From assembly GCF_000213785.1 (NCBI RefSeq), contig NC_015557.1, forward strand, positions 806,001 through 870,000: a stretch of DNA of 64,000 bases, written 5' to 3'. Positions 46,201 through 54,293 of the stretch are shown here, piece after piece. The notes beneath the pieces are model-generated. The model did not search any database. It saw nothing but the letters and a program-made list of their open reading frames with translations, and was not told the DNA's origin. A program made the position numbers and the translations under genes. How positions within the stretch are numbered: position 1 is the stretch's first letter; every line of letters begins with the position of its first letter. This DNA is from Hydrogenobaculum sp. 3684 (lineage in GTDB: Bacteria; Aquificota; Aquificia; Aquificales; Aquificaceae).

Positions 46201-46325
46201 TAAATATGCTTGGTATTCAAGACCCAACACGTCCAAAAGGACATGTGCTCACTGATTTTGTCACTGGGGCCACCGCAAGAAACACCATACCAGTAAAGAT
46301 AGAAAAGATAAGAAGTTTAGCCTAA
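43257..46325 (+). CDS. ttrA: Molybdopterin catalytic subunit, TtrA/SreA type
   Basis: This 1022-residue DMSO-reductase-family enzyme has a Tat signal, TTRRKFLLGVSAAGLGTMAL. The [4Fe-4S] motif CIGCTTQCGVRIK is followed by a distant fourth Cys in STVCARGN. The metal-ligand candidate is Cys in SGHTSMCGLAMR. The large size matches TtrA (about 1020) and archaeal SreA better than PsrA (about 750). The substrate could be tetrathionate, polysulfide or elemental sulfur. All three subunits are translationally linked. Confidence 0.86.
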   Translation: MNTTRRKFLLGVSAAGLGTMALGYLKTFKYLFTFGRRGEKPRFPIYGNVHLPEILKTKATTNENGNYVINKDYYYANTVCIGCTTQCGVRIKVDKKTGKVVRVFGNPYNLLSSDPWLDYDKPIKESIFWVSGIDESGLKNRSTVCARGNVVFDKLYTRYRVTKPLKRVGPRGSHKWVEIEPEQLIQEIVNGGNLFGEGFVEGLKSIRDINTPIDPNNPEYGPKSNQLGILGTNDDGRKTFIVHRFVKAFGTVNFSGHTSMCGLAMRIGQAAYFGDFKKLPHAKPDFDNTEYILSIGTAPAQAGNPFKRQGKLLARARTEGPLKKIVVVTPTAVNSDNMSIGAKYEWVPIYPGQDLAFVMGLFRYIIENNLYNAPYLSIPSEEAMKAANEVSYTNATHLVIQDQGEDYGKILRDQNGDPYVIDAATNSLQNAKNVRTGVLFVDQQVSLNGKTYHVKSAFQLLKEAAFEYSLDEYAKMCGVPKETIVRIAKEFTSYGRKATTDIHGGAMNTVGMYAAYAVAMLGAMVGNMNYKGGMAVKGGAYDAYKGPVYDLLDYDGKVKTHGVRIDRAGFKYQDTTEYKNKKAQGLNPYPAKDKWYPFSNAIESDWIASSAHGYPYSLKALITVNSNPAYAQSGFSNVIEYLKDPKKIPLFIAIDPFINETSTYADYIVPDNVLYEEWGAMAPWGAYLTKITTIRYPAIESPNAKFKNGEAVYAESFFIELGKALNLPGFGDNAIKGKDGKTYPLHRPHDFYLRAFENLAMQDTPVPDATDEDIELAGLTNWVPLLKSINGNNWRKVATIMSRGGRYAPYDTAYDGIYVNHKYKKILNIYNEELGSTQDAITGEYYHGVPKYIEGPICADGSSLWTKVDRNQYSLIAFGYKSNVLSSPNASSDKLRDIKLCTYIDINSKTAKEFGIKYGDLVKVSNPFGQYIIGIVRVKEGIMPGTIGIEHGLGRLAEGADTIYINNKKLPAMPLRQTGVNINMLGIQDPTRPKGHVLTDFVTGATARNTIPVKIEKIRSLA

Positions 46326-46356
46326 CGTTTTAAAGATGTGGAAACGGAGGGAGGGT

Positions 46357-47061
46357 TTATTTATACAAACTTGATAACTTTAATAAAAGCCTAAAAACGT
46401 TGGTGTTGTGTCTCATGTGAAGTCTTTTTAGGTTGTAGAGGTTATCTCCTTTTTTTATATGCCCAGAATCCACGCTAAAAGCTAACTTATACCCAGCATC
46501 TTTCACAGCATCCATTACCCTTTCATCGTAATCTCCATATGGATAACAAAAAGTTTTTATATCTACGCCAAGCTTATCTTCCAAAATGCTCTTAGAGAGC
46601 TCTACCTCTTGTTTTAGGCTTTTAGTGTCAAGATGGGTAAGAGGCATATGAGTGATCGTATGAGAGCCAATCTCAAAGCCCTCTTTTAGAGCAGACCTTA
46701 TATCTTCCCAAGAAGCTATCGGTTTTTTGACATTTAATCTATTTGCATCCCACTTGTTGTATTCGCCTACAAAACCAACCGGCACAAAGACAATCGCTTT
46801 AAAATCATATTTTTTAAGTATAGGTAAAGCGTTTTCAAAAACATCTTTGTAAGCATCATCAAAGGTTATACATACACTTTTTTTTAAATCCTTACCTTTT
46901 ACAAAATCTAAAATTTCATCGGAAGTGATGCTTTTAAAACCTAAAACTTTTAAGAGTTTAATTTGTTTTTCAAAAAGCCTTGGGTTTGTATATAAGCTTT
47001 TTAGCAAAGCTTCCTTTGGTGGTATTCCTACGCTGTGATACATCAACGCTTTTATACTCAT
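46357..47061 (-). CDS. Polysaccharide deacetylase (CE4, NodB-like)
   Basis: I use ATG 47061, overlapping the TSUP stop as ATGA, giving MSIKALMYHSVG, the standard start of this family. The 234 residues include the metal motif ITFDDAYKD (first Asp pair), GSHTITHMPLTH (H-x3-H) and CYPYGDYDERV. It removes acetyl groups from peptidoglycan or a surface polysaccharide. No signal peptide is visible, so it may act on precursors inside the cell. It ends 31 bases from the convergent ttrA. Confidence 0.88.
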   Translation of the reverse strand: MSIKALMYHSVGIPPKEALLKSLYTNPRLFEKQIKLLKVLGFKSITSDEILDFVKGKDLKKSVCITFDDAYKDVFENALPILKKYDFKAIVFVPVGFVGEYNKWDANRLNVKKPIASWEDIRSALKEGFEIGSHTITHMPLTHLDTKSLKQEVELSKSILEDKLGVDIKTFCYPYGDYDERVMDAVKDAGYKLAFSVDSGHIKKGDNLYNLKRLHMRHNTNVFRLLLKLSSLYK

Positions 47062-47798
47062 AAAATATATATCTTTAAAAAGTAATATATTGCCAAAAAA
47101 TACCCTACTATATTTATGAAAAGCCTGATATACTTTCTTTCTATCTTTTGAGATATCAAAGAAGACATCAATCCACCAACGGCAAAACCTATCATCATAA
47201 GTATAGCATAGTGCCATTCTACTTTCCCGTATGCAATAAACAAAAGCGCAGCGCTTAAGTTTATCAAAAAAGCCAACGTATTTTTTATCGTATTTGCTAT
47301 ATGTATATCATCAATGCCAATAGCTGTAATACTTCCAAGCATCACTATACCCATACCAGCACCAAAGTATCCGCCGTAAATAGCAGTTATAAGCTGTATT
47401 AAAAATACGTATCTAGCTTTTATACGAGAAGTAAATCTTGATATTTTTGGCCCAAAACTAAACAATATCGCAGCAAACAATATAAGAAAGGGGACTATGA
47501 AGTTAAAAGTTTTCTGAGGTGTATACAAAAGCAAAAAACCACCCAATACACCACCTATCAAAGACGGTATGAAAAGCTTTTTGATATTAGGCAAGGCATC
47601 TTTAAAATAGCTTTTATAACCTATCGCTCCAAGCAGTGAACCAGTCCACAGAGCAACGGTGTTTGTTGTGTTTGATAGCTTTGAAGATAAGCCAAGTTCT
47701 ATAAGCGTAGGAAAGCTTATTAAAGTACCCCCACCTGCTACAGCATTGATACCACCGGCAAACAAAGATGAAAAAAATGCCAAAGCGTAATTTATCAT
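47058..47798 (-). CDS. TSUP family permease (TauE/SafE)
   Basis: This 246-residue membrane protein has about seven to eight helices in two related halves, each with a glycine-rich loop: GGINAVAGGGTLISFPTLI in the first half and YGGYFGAGMGIVMLG in the second. TSUP proteins export sulfite, sulfoacetate or related anions. Next to sulfur-reducing and sulfur-handling genes, sulfite or thiosulfate export is plausible but not shown. It overlaps both neighbours by four bases. Confidence 0.88.
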   Translation of the reverse strand: MINYALAFFSSLFAGGINAVAGGGTLISFPTLIELGLSSKLSNTTNTVALWTGSLLGAIGYKSYFKDALPNIKKLFIPSLIGGVLGGFLLLYTPQKTFNFIVPFLILFAAILFSFGPKISRFTSRIKARYVFLIQLITAIYGGYFGAGMGIVMLGSITAIGIDDIHIANTIKNTLAFLINLSAALLFIAYGKVEWHYAILMMIGFAVGGLMSSLISQKIERKYIRLFINIVGYFLAIYYFLKIYIL

Positions 47799-49654
47799 TT
47801 TTTCGGTTTATAAGTACCGGCTCTATATTCTATAAAAAAGTTCCAATTTGGAAATTGTTTTGGCAATTGTAATATATTGTATACCATAACGCCTGTAAAT
47901 ATACGTTCAAACCAAGAAGACAAAGGCCATCCAAAATGTATATTGAAAACTTTATCTTTATAATGATTGTTTATATCCTCTAAAAGTTTTTTAGAGCTAT
48001 AGCCTATCCCCCAAAAAGCGTTTACTGGCAATATAAAATGGCTTTTAAAAAGTTTTTTAGGTGGCCTTTTTTGTCTTAGAAAGAAAAATGTTATATATAT
48101 CATATTTTCACCTATCTCGTATACATTTTCAGAAGGTCTTCTAAAATATATATGAATTGGCTTATCTTTCGGCAAAGAACCTATATAATCTAATACATCA
48201 GCATATTTATCCATTTGGGCCAACTTTTCTTCTTCTTCGGTGGTTTTAATACGAGTTACAATATTTCCAGCTATGATGAAAAATAACACCACAGACGTCC
48301 ACATAAGAGTACCGTAAGGCTTATGAACGACTATATAAATAAACGTTGATAGAAACACTATAAATAGTATTAAATTTCTAAATATACCAGTTCTGTATTC
48401 TTTGGTTTGCGCGCTTCCTCTTACAATTTTATAAAGTATGATAGTACCTGTGTTTATAACAAACGTTGCTATAAGCCCTATAGCGTACATATCGGCAACT
48501 ATATCTTGGTTTCCCTGAGTGATTAGCACTATAAATGAGAAAAATACGCTCATAAATATTATAATGCGGTAATGGGCGTGAAACTTGTTGGTGGTGGATA
48601 TCCAATAAGCTTTATGGTTATCAGCCATTGTAGATATTAATTCTGTAGCACCTACCAAGGCAGTATTCACAGCAAAAGCAAGGGTCAATGAAGCAAGTAT
48701 AACAACCGCTATAGCCATTATATTTGTTCCCACTAGCTTAGAATAGTAAGTTATAAGATCATCCACATGATCTAATGGATTTTCTACCCTTGCCAAAGCT
48801 AATGTACCTATTAAAGGTGTAAATATTCCTACTGTCAATCCAAGCATGATGTAGGCTTTATGTATAGTTCTCCAATTTTCCACTAATTTGTGGGTTTGAA
48901 GCACAGATTCTATACCTGAGTAAGCCAAAATCGTTGATCCAAATCCAATGGATATAAGTTCTATAGTCTTTACAGGATCCAAATTTAAGAAATCTTGTGA
49001 AAGTGTTGTTTTATAAGATGCTACAACTTTATAAACTTGAGCATGATCTAACTGAGATATACCTAAAAAAGCCAAAATCGTAAGCACGTAAGCTGTTATC
49101 CCAAACAAAACGTACGTTACTTTTGCATTTTCCCTTGCCCCTATAAGGTTTAAACCAGCTATCAACCATATTATCAAAAGCTCTAAACCAAGTTTAAATA
49201 CAAGGGGCCAATGAAAAAAAAAGTTTAAATTCTCTACAGCGCTTATTGAAGATATAACAGCTGTATTTACATAATCTACTATAATAGAGCCCGCCGCTAT
49301 AAAAGATGCTGTAGCACCAAATACAAAATAGGAAAAACTATAGACACCTCCTCCTTTTATCTTGTTGTTTTCAAGTATCTCAGCTATTTCGGTCATGGTA
49401 AGAGAGTATAAAAATATCAAAAGTGAGGTAAGGGCCAAGTAAGTGATAGCTTTATAGCCTATAAACCTAAAAGCCTCACCAGGGGCGTAAAATATGCTGG
49501 TGAGCTCGTCCATCATGGTAATAACCGCAACCCCAGCAAAACCTAACCATAATTTACCTTTTTTAGTGTAATAAAGGTATTCTCTTTTTCTTGTAAGGAA
49601 AAACAAGACTAGGCTGACAAATAAAACTGCCAACAATACTGCCAATACCCTCAT
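47795..49654 (-). CDS. APC-superfamily permease with C-terminal cytoplasmic domain
   Basis: This protein of 619 residues has about 12 helices with an APC-type first-helix region (MDELTSIFYAPGEAF) and the GGGVYSFSYFVFG segment. The last 150 residues are soluble, starting at DKYADVLDYIGSLPKD, and do not match a known regulatory domain that I recognise. The substrate is unknown; amino acids or polyamines are family possibilities. A strong AGGGGG precedes the ATG. It overlaps TSUP by four bases. Confidence 0.8.
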   Translation of the reverse strand: MRVLAVLLAVLFVSLVLFFLTRKREYLYYTKKGKLWLGFAGVAVITMMDELTSIFYAPGEAFRFIGYKAITYLALTSLLIFLYSLTMTEIAEILENNKIKGGGVYSFSYFVFGATASFIAAGSIIVDYVNTAVISSISAVENLNFFFHWPLVFKLGLELLIIWLIAGLNLIGARENAKVTYVLFGITAYVLTILAFLGISQLDHAQVYKVVASYKTTLSQDFLNLDPVKTIELISIGFGSTILAYSGIESVLQTHKLVENWRTIHKAYIMLGLTVGIFTPLIGTLALARVENPLDHVDDLITYYSKLVGTNIMAIAVVILASLTLAFAVNTALVGATELISTMADNHKAYWISTTNKFHAHYRIIIFMSVFFSFIVLITQGNQDIVADMYAIGLIATFVINTGTIILYKIVRGSAQTKEYRTGIFRNLILFIVFLSTFIYIVVHKPYGTLMWTSVVLFFIIAGNIVTRIKTTEEEEKLAQMDKYADVLDYIGSLPKDKPIHIYFRRPSENVYEIGENMIYITFFFLRQKRPPKKLFKSHFILPVNAFWGIGYSSKKLLEDINNHYKDKVFNIHFGWPLSSWFERIFTGVMVYNILQLPKQFPNWNFFIEYRAGTYKPKK

Positions 49655-49665
49655 ATTTGCCCCCT

Positions 49666-49842
49666 TTATTTCTTAAACACATCCATAAATATTAGTAAGC
49701 CTATAAGTATTGTCTCCGTTACAACACCAAAAATAAACTGAGAGCTGCTTATGTATGGTTTTAATATAATTATTAAAAGCCCGTAAACTATAGCTATTAT
49801 AGTAACTACTCTTGGATTTGAAAGCTTTTTTAAAAAATTCAT
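49666..49842 (-). CDS. Small two-helix membrane protein
   Basis: This 58-residue frame (MNFLKKLSNPRVVTIIAIVY start, IFMDVFKK end) lies exactly between the MBL-fold gene and the APC permease. It starts inside the MBL stop (ATGA) and ends 11 bases before the permease start. Two hydrophobic segments (about 12-28 and 37-53) are separated by a polar turn. No family is recognised. Tight packing in the operon and an uninterrupted membrane pattern argue for a real gene, perhaps a permease accessory subunit. Confidence 0.7.
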   Translation of the reverse strand: MNFLKKLSNPRVVTIIAIVYGLLIIILKPYISSSQFIFGVVTETILIGLLIFMDVFKK

Positions 49843-50594
49843 AATATTATTTTAGCACCGTCAAAGGCTGCTATGGTTTTTACATTTGTTTTATCTTCTA
49901 TTTCTTTTGCCACATTCTCTGGACCAGCTTCAAGCATATCAGAGGCAAAATGCGTAATAATAGCCATTTTTGGTTTTACTATATTTAATATATCTATTAC
50001 ATCGTCTTTACAAAGATGGTCTATATTTTGTCTTTTTCTATAAAAGGTTGTATTTAAGATAAGCGCTTCTATGCTTTTTGGATAATGTTCTACTATATGC
50101 GGTTCAAACTTTGCACATGGATGATATGCTATTTTTTCGTTAAAAACGATACCGTACGTTATAGCACCATGATGAGTATGTTTTTTCAATATATCAATCT
50201 TTAAATCTTTCCAGACATAGCTGGCATCTTCTTTGAAGATAAAATGTTTATCGGTTTTCTTGAGTATAAAATCCAATATAACCTTCGTGTTTCCATAAAA
50301 AGCATCTTCTGGGGCACCTACAGCTAATTGCTTAGTAGATTCTTTTGTACCTACTTTAGCAGACTCAACCATAGTGTTTATATCTGCCGAATGGTCTAAG
50401 TGAATATGAGAAAGAATGAATATATCCATATCCCAAGGTTTAAAACCAAGAGATAAAACGTTTAGAAAGGCTCCAGGACCAGGATCTATATGAGCTGTTG
50501 TGTTTTTGGCTTTTATAATAAAACCACCTGATTTTCTTATATATTTAAAAGTAGAAACACGGCCTCCGGCCGTGCCTACAAAATATATTTCTAT
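49839..50594 (-). CDS. MBL-fold metallohydrolase with probable AUA start
   Basis: The first ATG is at 50429, but conserved MBL sequence extends 55 residues upstream in frame: EIYFVGTAGGRVSTF and HIDPGPGAFLNVL, before the metal motif SHIHLDH (His63, His65, Asp67, His68). No ATG, GTG or TTG occurs in that extension back to a stop. AAAGGAG lies seven bases before an ATA codon at 50594, giving 251 residues. An AUA start, or a sequence error, is required. The metal site is completed by HHGAITYGI and ITHFASDML. The substrate is unknown. Confidence 0.78.
   Translation of the reverse strand: MEIYFVGTAGGRVSTFKYIRKSGGFIIKAKNTTAHIDPGPGAFLNVLSLGFKPWDMDIFILSHIHLDHSADINTMVESAKVGTKESTKQLAVGAPEDAFYGNTKVILDFILKKTDKHFIFKEDASYVWKDLKIDILKKHTHHGAITYGIVFNEKIAYHPCAKFEPHIVEHYPKSIEALILNTTFYRKRQNIDHLCKDDVIDILNIVKPKMAIITHFASDMLEAGPENVAKEIEDKTNVKTIAAFDGAKIIL
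50558..50574 (-). repeat. GC-rich hairpin just inside the MBL-fold gene
   Basis: CACGGCC-TCC-GGCCGTG is a perfect 7-bp stem with a 3-nt loop, in otherwise AT-rich DNA. It starts 20 bases downstream of the proposed AUA codon and encodes part of GTAGGRV. Confidence 0.7.
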
Positions 50595-50616
50595 AGAAAA
50601 TCTCCTTTCCGAGATA

Positions 50617-50829
50617 TCATTCTTCTATTACTTCTGTAGATATAGCGCCGCTTGGGCACTCATCCGTTACTTCTAAAACCGCATCTTGAAGCTCTGGCGG
50701 TACATCTGATTTAACAACTTCAGCTATACCGTCTCCGCGGTTTTTATATATCTCTGGAACCCTATCATAGCACACCTCACAGGCTGTGCATAAATCAGGG
50801 TCAACTATGGTCTTGACGATTTTAGCCAT
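50617..50829 (-). CDS. Small ferredoxin, single [4Fe-4S] or [3Fe-4S] cluster
   Basis: This 70-residue acidic protein carries CTACEVC and a distant CP (DECPSGAI), which fits a single-cluster ferredoxin with C-x2-C-x2-C plus a fourth Cys. It carries low-potential electrons, for example to the reductive TCA oxidoreductases of an autotroph. AAGGAGG precedes the ATG. A TATAAT (50863-50858 on this strand) marks a possible promoter in the 69-base gap after sucD. Confidence 0.88.
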   Translation of the reverse strand: MAKIVKTIVDPDLCTACEVCYDRVPEIYKNRGDGIAEVVKSDVPPELQDAVLEVTDECPSGAISTEVIEE

Positions 50830-50898
50830 AACAAAATACCTCCTTAAAAATAGTCTTATTATAATATAACAATTTGTTAATTTTTGCTACCTTTTTAA

Positions 50899-51774
50899 TC
50901 ATGATAATGCATCAGCAATAACTTTACCTATAAAAGCTGGATTTTCTATCACAGTCACATTAGCCTCTTTCAAAGCCTTCATTTTAGATTCAGCTGTCCC
51001 CTTACCACCGCTTATAATAGCACCAGCGTGCCCCATTCTCTTGCCAGGAGGAGCTGTAATACCAGCTATATAAGCAAAAACTGGCTTTTTAACGTTAGAG
51101 GCTATGTATTCTGCTGCCTCTTCTTCGGACGTACCCCCTATCTCACCTATCATGAGTATAGCTTTTGTCTCATCGTCTTCATTAAAAAGCGCTATCACAT
51201 CCTTATGAGAAAGACCATGCACTGGATCACCGCCTATACCTATGGCACTAGATTGCCCTATACCGAGGTTTGAAAGTTGAAAAGCAGCTTCATAAGTTAA
51301 TGTCCCGCTTCTTGAGACTATGCCAACGTTGCCTTTTTTAAATATATGCCCTGGCATAATCCCTACTTTCGCCTCTTCCGGGGTAATAGCTCCAGGACAA
51401 TTTGGACCTATTAGTTTTGTATTGGGATAATTTTTCTTAAGATAGTATTTTACAGGTATCATATCTTTTACAGGAATACCTTCTGTTATACATATTATAA
51501 GCTCAATACCAGCATCTGCTGCTTCTACTATAGCATCTGCTGCAAAAGGTGGTGGTACAAATATTAAAGAACAATTAGCCCCGGTGTTTTTCACTGCATT
51601 TTCTACCGTGTTAAAAACTGGTATACCTTCTACCTCTATACCCTCTTTGCCTGGGGTTACTCCAGCCACTACTTGTGTGCCATAGTTTTTACATTGTATA
51701 GCATGGAAAGAACCTTCTTTACCAGTTATACCTTGAACTACCACTTTCGTATTTTTATTCACCAATATAGACAT
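50899..51774 (-). CDS. sucD: Succinyl-CoA ligase alpha subunit
   Basis: With SucC it interconverts succinate and succinyl-CoA with ATP or GTP; in an autotroph it runs in the reductive TCA direction. The CoA-binding Rossmann domain begins [38 protein letters not shown] follows, and the phosphohistidine is in [14 protein letters not shown]. The 291-residue length is normal. Related citryl-CoA synthetase subunits exist in Aquificales, but lengths here fit succinyl-CoA ligase. AAGGAGG precedes the ATG; it follows sucC by 12 bases. Confidence 0.94.
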   Translation of the reverse strand: MSILVNKNTKVVVQGITGKEGSFHAIQCKNYGTQVVAGVTPGKEGIEVEGIPVFNTVENAVKNTGANCSLIFVPPPFAADAIVEAADAGIELIICITEGIPVKDMIPVKYYLKKNYPNTKLIGPNCPGAITPEEAKVGIMPGHIFKKGNVGIVSRSGTLTYEAAFQLSNLGIGQSSAIGIGGDPVHGLSHKDVIALFNEDDETKAILMIGEIGGTSEEEAAEYIASNVKKPVFAYIAGITAPPGKRMGHAGAIISGGKGTAESKMKALKEANVTVIENPAFIGKVIADALS

Positions 51775-51786
51775 ACAAAACCTCCT

Positions 51787-52935
51787 TTATTGTGCAAGTT
51801 TTATAGCTTTCTGAGCGCCGTCCCACATGTCTACAGCACTCTCAAAGTTTAAACCGGATTCTTTTAAGAGTTTTCTTCCTTCTTCTACGTTTGTGCCCTC
51901 TAATCTTACCACCACAGGGATTTTTATGTTTACCATTTTAGCAGCTTCTATCAAACCTTGGGCAAGCCTATCGCACCTCAATATCCCACCAAATATATTT
52001 ATAAAAACAGCTTTTACATTTTCATCGGATGTAAGTATCCTAAAGGCGTTGGCTATTTGTTCCACAGAAGCACCACCTCCTACATCAAGGAAGTTTGCAG
52101 GTGCCCCACCAGCCAATTTAATAATATCCATAGTAGTCATGGCAAGCCCAGCTCCATTTACCATACATCCTATATTACCTTCTAGCTTTATATAATTTAA
52201 ACCGTACTTTTCGGCTTCCACTTCAAGCGGATCTATTTGAGTGATATCTTCAAGCTCTTCTATATCTTTGTGTCTAAAAGCTGCGTTATCATCTATTTCT
52301 ACTTTTGCATCCAAAAGCACTATATCTCCATCTTTTGTGAGTACAAGAGGATTTATCTCCACCAAAGAAGCATCCAAATCCATATAAGCTTGATATAGCT
52401 TTGAAACTATTTTACCAAACAAAGATGGATTTAAACCAAGTGCAAAAGAGAGTTTTCTAGTCTGATAAGGCATTATGCCAAGAACTGGGTCCACATACTC
52501 TTTTATGATGGCATCTGGTTTTTCTTTAGATAACTCCTCTATCTCCATACCACCTTCTTTAGAAGCCATTATAAGTATTTTTGAATTTGATCTATCTAAT
52601 GTGATGCTAAGATAAAACTCTTTTTCTATAGGAGTAGCTCTTTCTATTAAAAGCCTTGAAACTACTTTTCCATTTGGACATTGAACCGTTTTTAGGATTT
52701 TACCAAGTATAGATTCAGAAAACGCTTCCAGTTCCTCATCAGATTTTACTATTTTTACACCGCCAGCTTTTCCTCTGGCGCCACAATGAATCTGGGCTTT
52801 TACCACCAATGGATAACCTCCCAGAGCCTGAGCTGCTTCTTTTGCTTCTTTAACGTTAAAAGCAGCATACCCTTCAGGAACAGGTAAGCCATATTTCTTG
52901 AGCAATTCCTTGGATTGATGCTCATGTAATTTCAT
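51787..52935 (-). CDS. sucC: Succinyl-CoA ligase beta subunit
   Basis: This subunit has an ATP-grasp domain (about residues 1-230; [46 protein letters not shown]) and a C-terminal CoA-ligase domain with [11 protein letters not shown] and [13 protein letters not shown]. At 382 residues it is standard. It binds the nucleotide and completes the active site with SucD. CTGGAGG precedes the ATG. An extended -10 promoter and an AT-rich upstream tract lie in the gap before it. Confidence 0.95.
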   Translation of the reverse strand: MKLHEHQSKELLKKYGLPVPEGYAAFNVKEAKEAAQALGGYPLVVKAQIHCGARGKAGGVKIVKSDEELEAFSESILGKILKTVQCPNGKVVSRLLIERATPIEKEFYLSITLDRSNSKILIMASKEGGMEIEELSKEKPDAIIKEYVDPVLGIMPYQTRKLSFALGLNPSLFGKIVSKLYQAYMDLDASLVEINPLVLTKDGDIVLLDAKVEIDDNAAFRHKDIEELEDITQIDPLEVEAEKYGLNYIKLEGNIGCMVNGAGLAMTTMDIIKLAGGAPANFLDVGGGASVEQIANAFRILTSDENVKAVFINIFGGILRCDRLAQGLIEAAKMVNIKIPVVVRLEGTNVEEGRKLLKESGLNFESAVDMWDGAQKAIKLAQ

Positions 52936-52964
52936 AGAAAACCTCCAGCTAAGATTAGACTAAT

Positions 52965-52973
52965 ATTATATCA
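52965..52973 (-). promoter_or_regulatory. Extended -10 promoter of sucCD
   Basis: On the minus strand TGaTATAAT occupies 52973-52965, about 30 bases before the sucC ATG. Upstream lies an AT-only-rich tract with several TTTTGAT repeats (52984-53021), which could act as an UP element. No good -35 is seen. Confidence 0.55.
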
Positions 52974-53093
52974 GAGGTTATATTTTGATTTTGATAAAAT
53001 TTTGATTTAATTTGATTAAAGAAAATTTTTATAGATTTTATATATTGATTTTGAATAAATTATTTATTTTTTTATATAATTTTAAAAGATCCA

Positions 53094-53119
53094 TATGCCC
53101 CGCTAAAAGCAAGGGCATA
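53094..53119 (-). terminator. Possible terminator after the cold-shock gene
   Basis: TATGCCC (53094-53100) and GGGCATA (53113-53119) form a perfect 7-bp stem with a 12-nt loop just past the stop codon. A U-run is weak on both strands. Confidence 0.4.
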
Positions 53120-53133
53120 GGATTTTATATCAT

Positions 53134-53349
53134 TTAAGATAAAACGCGAACGTTTTTTGCTCTTGGACCTTTTGAATCTTGGTCTACCTCAAATTCAACT
53201 CTTTGCCCCTGAACCAAAGTTTTGAAACCTTGTCTGTTTGGGTCGATTGCTGAGAAGTGAACGAAAACGTCGCCTTGGTTATCATCCCTTGTGAGGAATC
53301 CATAACCTTTTTCTTTGCTGAACCACTTAACTGTGCCTGTGATGCCCAT
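53134..53349 (-). CDS. cspA: Cold-shock-domain protein
   Basis: This 71-residue nucleic-acid-binding OB fold starts at [19 protein letters not shown], including RNP1 (KGYGFL) and RNP2 (DVFVHFSAI). I start at ATG 53349 with GGAGG upstream; the frame is open further back, but that region is leader. The C-terminal third, [18 protein letters not shown], is standard. It acts as an RNA chaperone, and in thermophiles it is often constitutive. It is a separate transcription unit from truB. Confidence 0.95.
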   Translation of the reverse strand: MGITGTVKWFSKEKGYGFLTRDDNQGDVFVHFSAIDPNRQGFKTLVQGQRVEFEVDQDSKGPRAKNVRVLS

Positions 53350-53429
53350 GGAACTAAAACCTCCTAAAATTTGAGACGCGGGAATACTTGAATTGTTATA
53401 TTCAAATATACCTTTATCTCTTGCATTTA

Positions 53430-53457
53430 ATAATAACATATTTTTATATTTTGTCAA
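53430..53457 (-). promoter_or_regulatory. Promoter of the cold-shock gene
   Basis: On the minus strand, TTGACA (53457-53452) and TATTAT (53435-53430) are separated by 16 bases. Transcription would start near 53423, giving a leader of about 75 bases, as is usual for cold-shock genes. Confidence 0.65.
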
Positions 53458-53468
53458 TATGATTGTCA

Positions 53469-54293
53469 TCATTGACTCTGCATTCTGACAGCTTTTAAAA
53501 GATTATTTTTTATCTGCGCTAATCCTTGAAATGTACCATCTTCCCCTAAAATTTTATACATTCCATCCTGAGATTGATATGTAAGTATTTTGCCTTGTTT
53601 TAGGCTTTTAATAAAAGAATGATCTAAAACCAAAGACGGTATAAAATAAAGACCTTCTTCAATAGAATAAACCTTACCTACGCTTTCATTGTCAAATTTA
53701 CCTATGGCGGTACGCTTTATAATAAGCGTAGTAGCACCCACTTTTAAAGTGTCTCCTATATCGTTTATAAGCGTTCTTATGTAAGTGCCGGTTGAAACAA
53801 CAGCTTTTATATAAAACTTTGGTATGTCGCATTCTAAAAGCTCAATACTATAGATGTTTACCGTTATAGGTTTCAGCTCTATGCTTTGGACTTGATTTTT
53901 TCTTGCCAATTTGTAAGCTTTTTTACCGTTTATCTTTTTGGCGGAGTAGATGGGGGGTATTTGGGTTATTTTGCCTTTGAATTTTTCAATGGTGCTTTTT
54001 AGCTCTTCACAGGTTATATTTACATTTTCTATTTTTTGTATAACATTTCCTGAGATATCTTGAGTATCTGTTTTTATACCAAGTATACCTTTTGCCTCGT
54101 AAGTTTTTGGAAGTACATTGAAATACTGTGTATACTTAGTGGCTTGACCAAGAGCTACTATCATAATACCTTCTGCTTCTAAATCAAGGGTACCAGTGTG
54201 TCCTGCTTTTGTGTTTAGGCTTTTAGAAATATCAAGTACAAACTTCGAAGACGATATACCAACTGGCTTATAGCCTATATAAAAACCATCCAT
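53469..54293 (-). CDS. truB: tRNA pseudouridine-55 synthase
   Basis: It makes pseudouridine 55 in the T-loop of tRNAs. The catalytic aspartate is in [16 protein letters not shown] (about residues 30-45). Other markers are [26 protein letters not shown] and [17 protein letters not shown]. At 274 residues with a C-terminal PUA-like segment it is near the bacterial norm. It abuts the sigma-factor stop, so it is the last gene of that operon. Confidence 0.95.
   Translation of the reverse strand: MDGFYIGYKPVGISSSKFVLDISKSLNTKAGHTGTLDLEAEGIMIVALGQATKYTQYFNVLPKTYEAKGILGIKTDTQDISGNVIQKIENVNITCEELKSTIEKFKGKITQIPPIYSAKKINGKKAYKLARKNQVQSIELKPITVNIYSIELLECDIPKFYIKAVVSTGTYIRTLINDIGDTLKVGATTLIIKRTAIGKFDNESVGKVYSIEEGLYFIPSLVLDHSFIKSLKQGKILTYQSQDGMYKILGEDGTFQGLAQIKNNLLKAVRMQSQ

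Noticed and set aside
46326-46356. CGTTT/AAACG repeat between convergent ttrA and the deacetylase gene as terminator
   Set aside because: The stem is only five base pairs with a long loop and no U-run on either side.
51827-52195. 122-residue plus-strand frame opposite sucC
   Set aside because: It is a shadow of a conserved gene; there is no ribosome site and the composition is mirror-coded.
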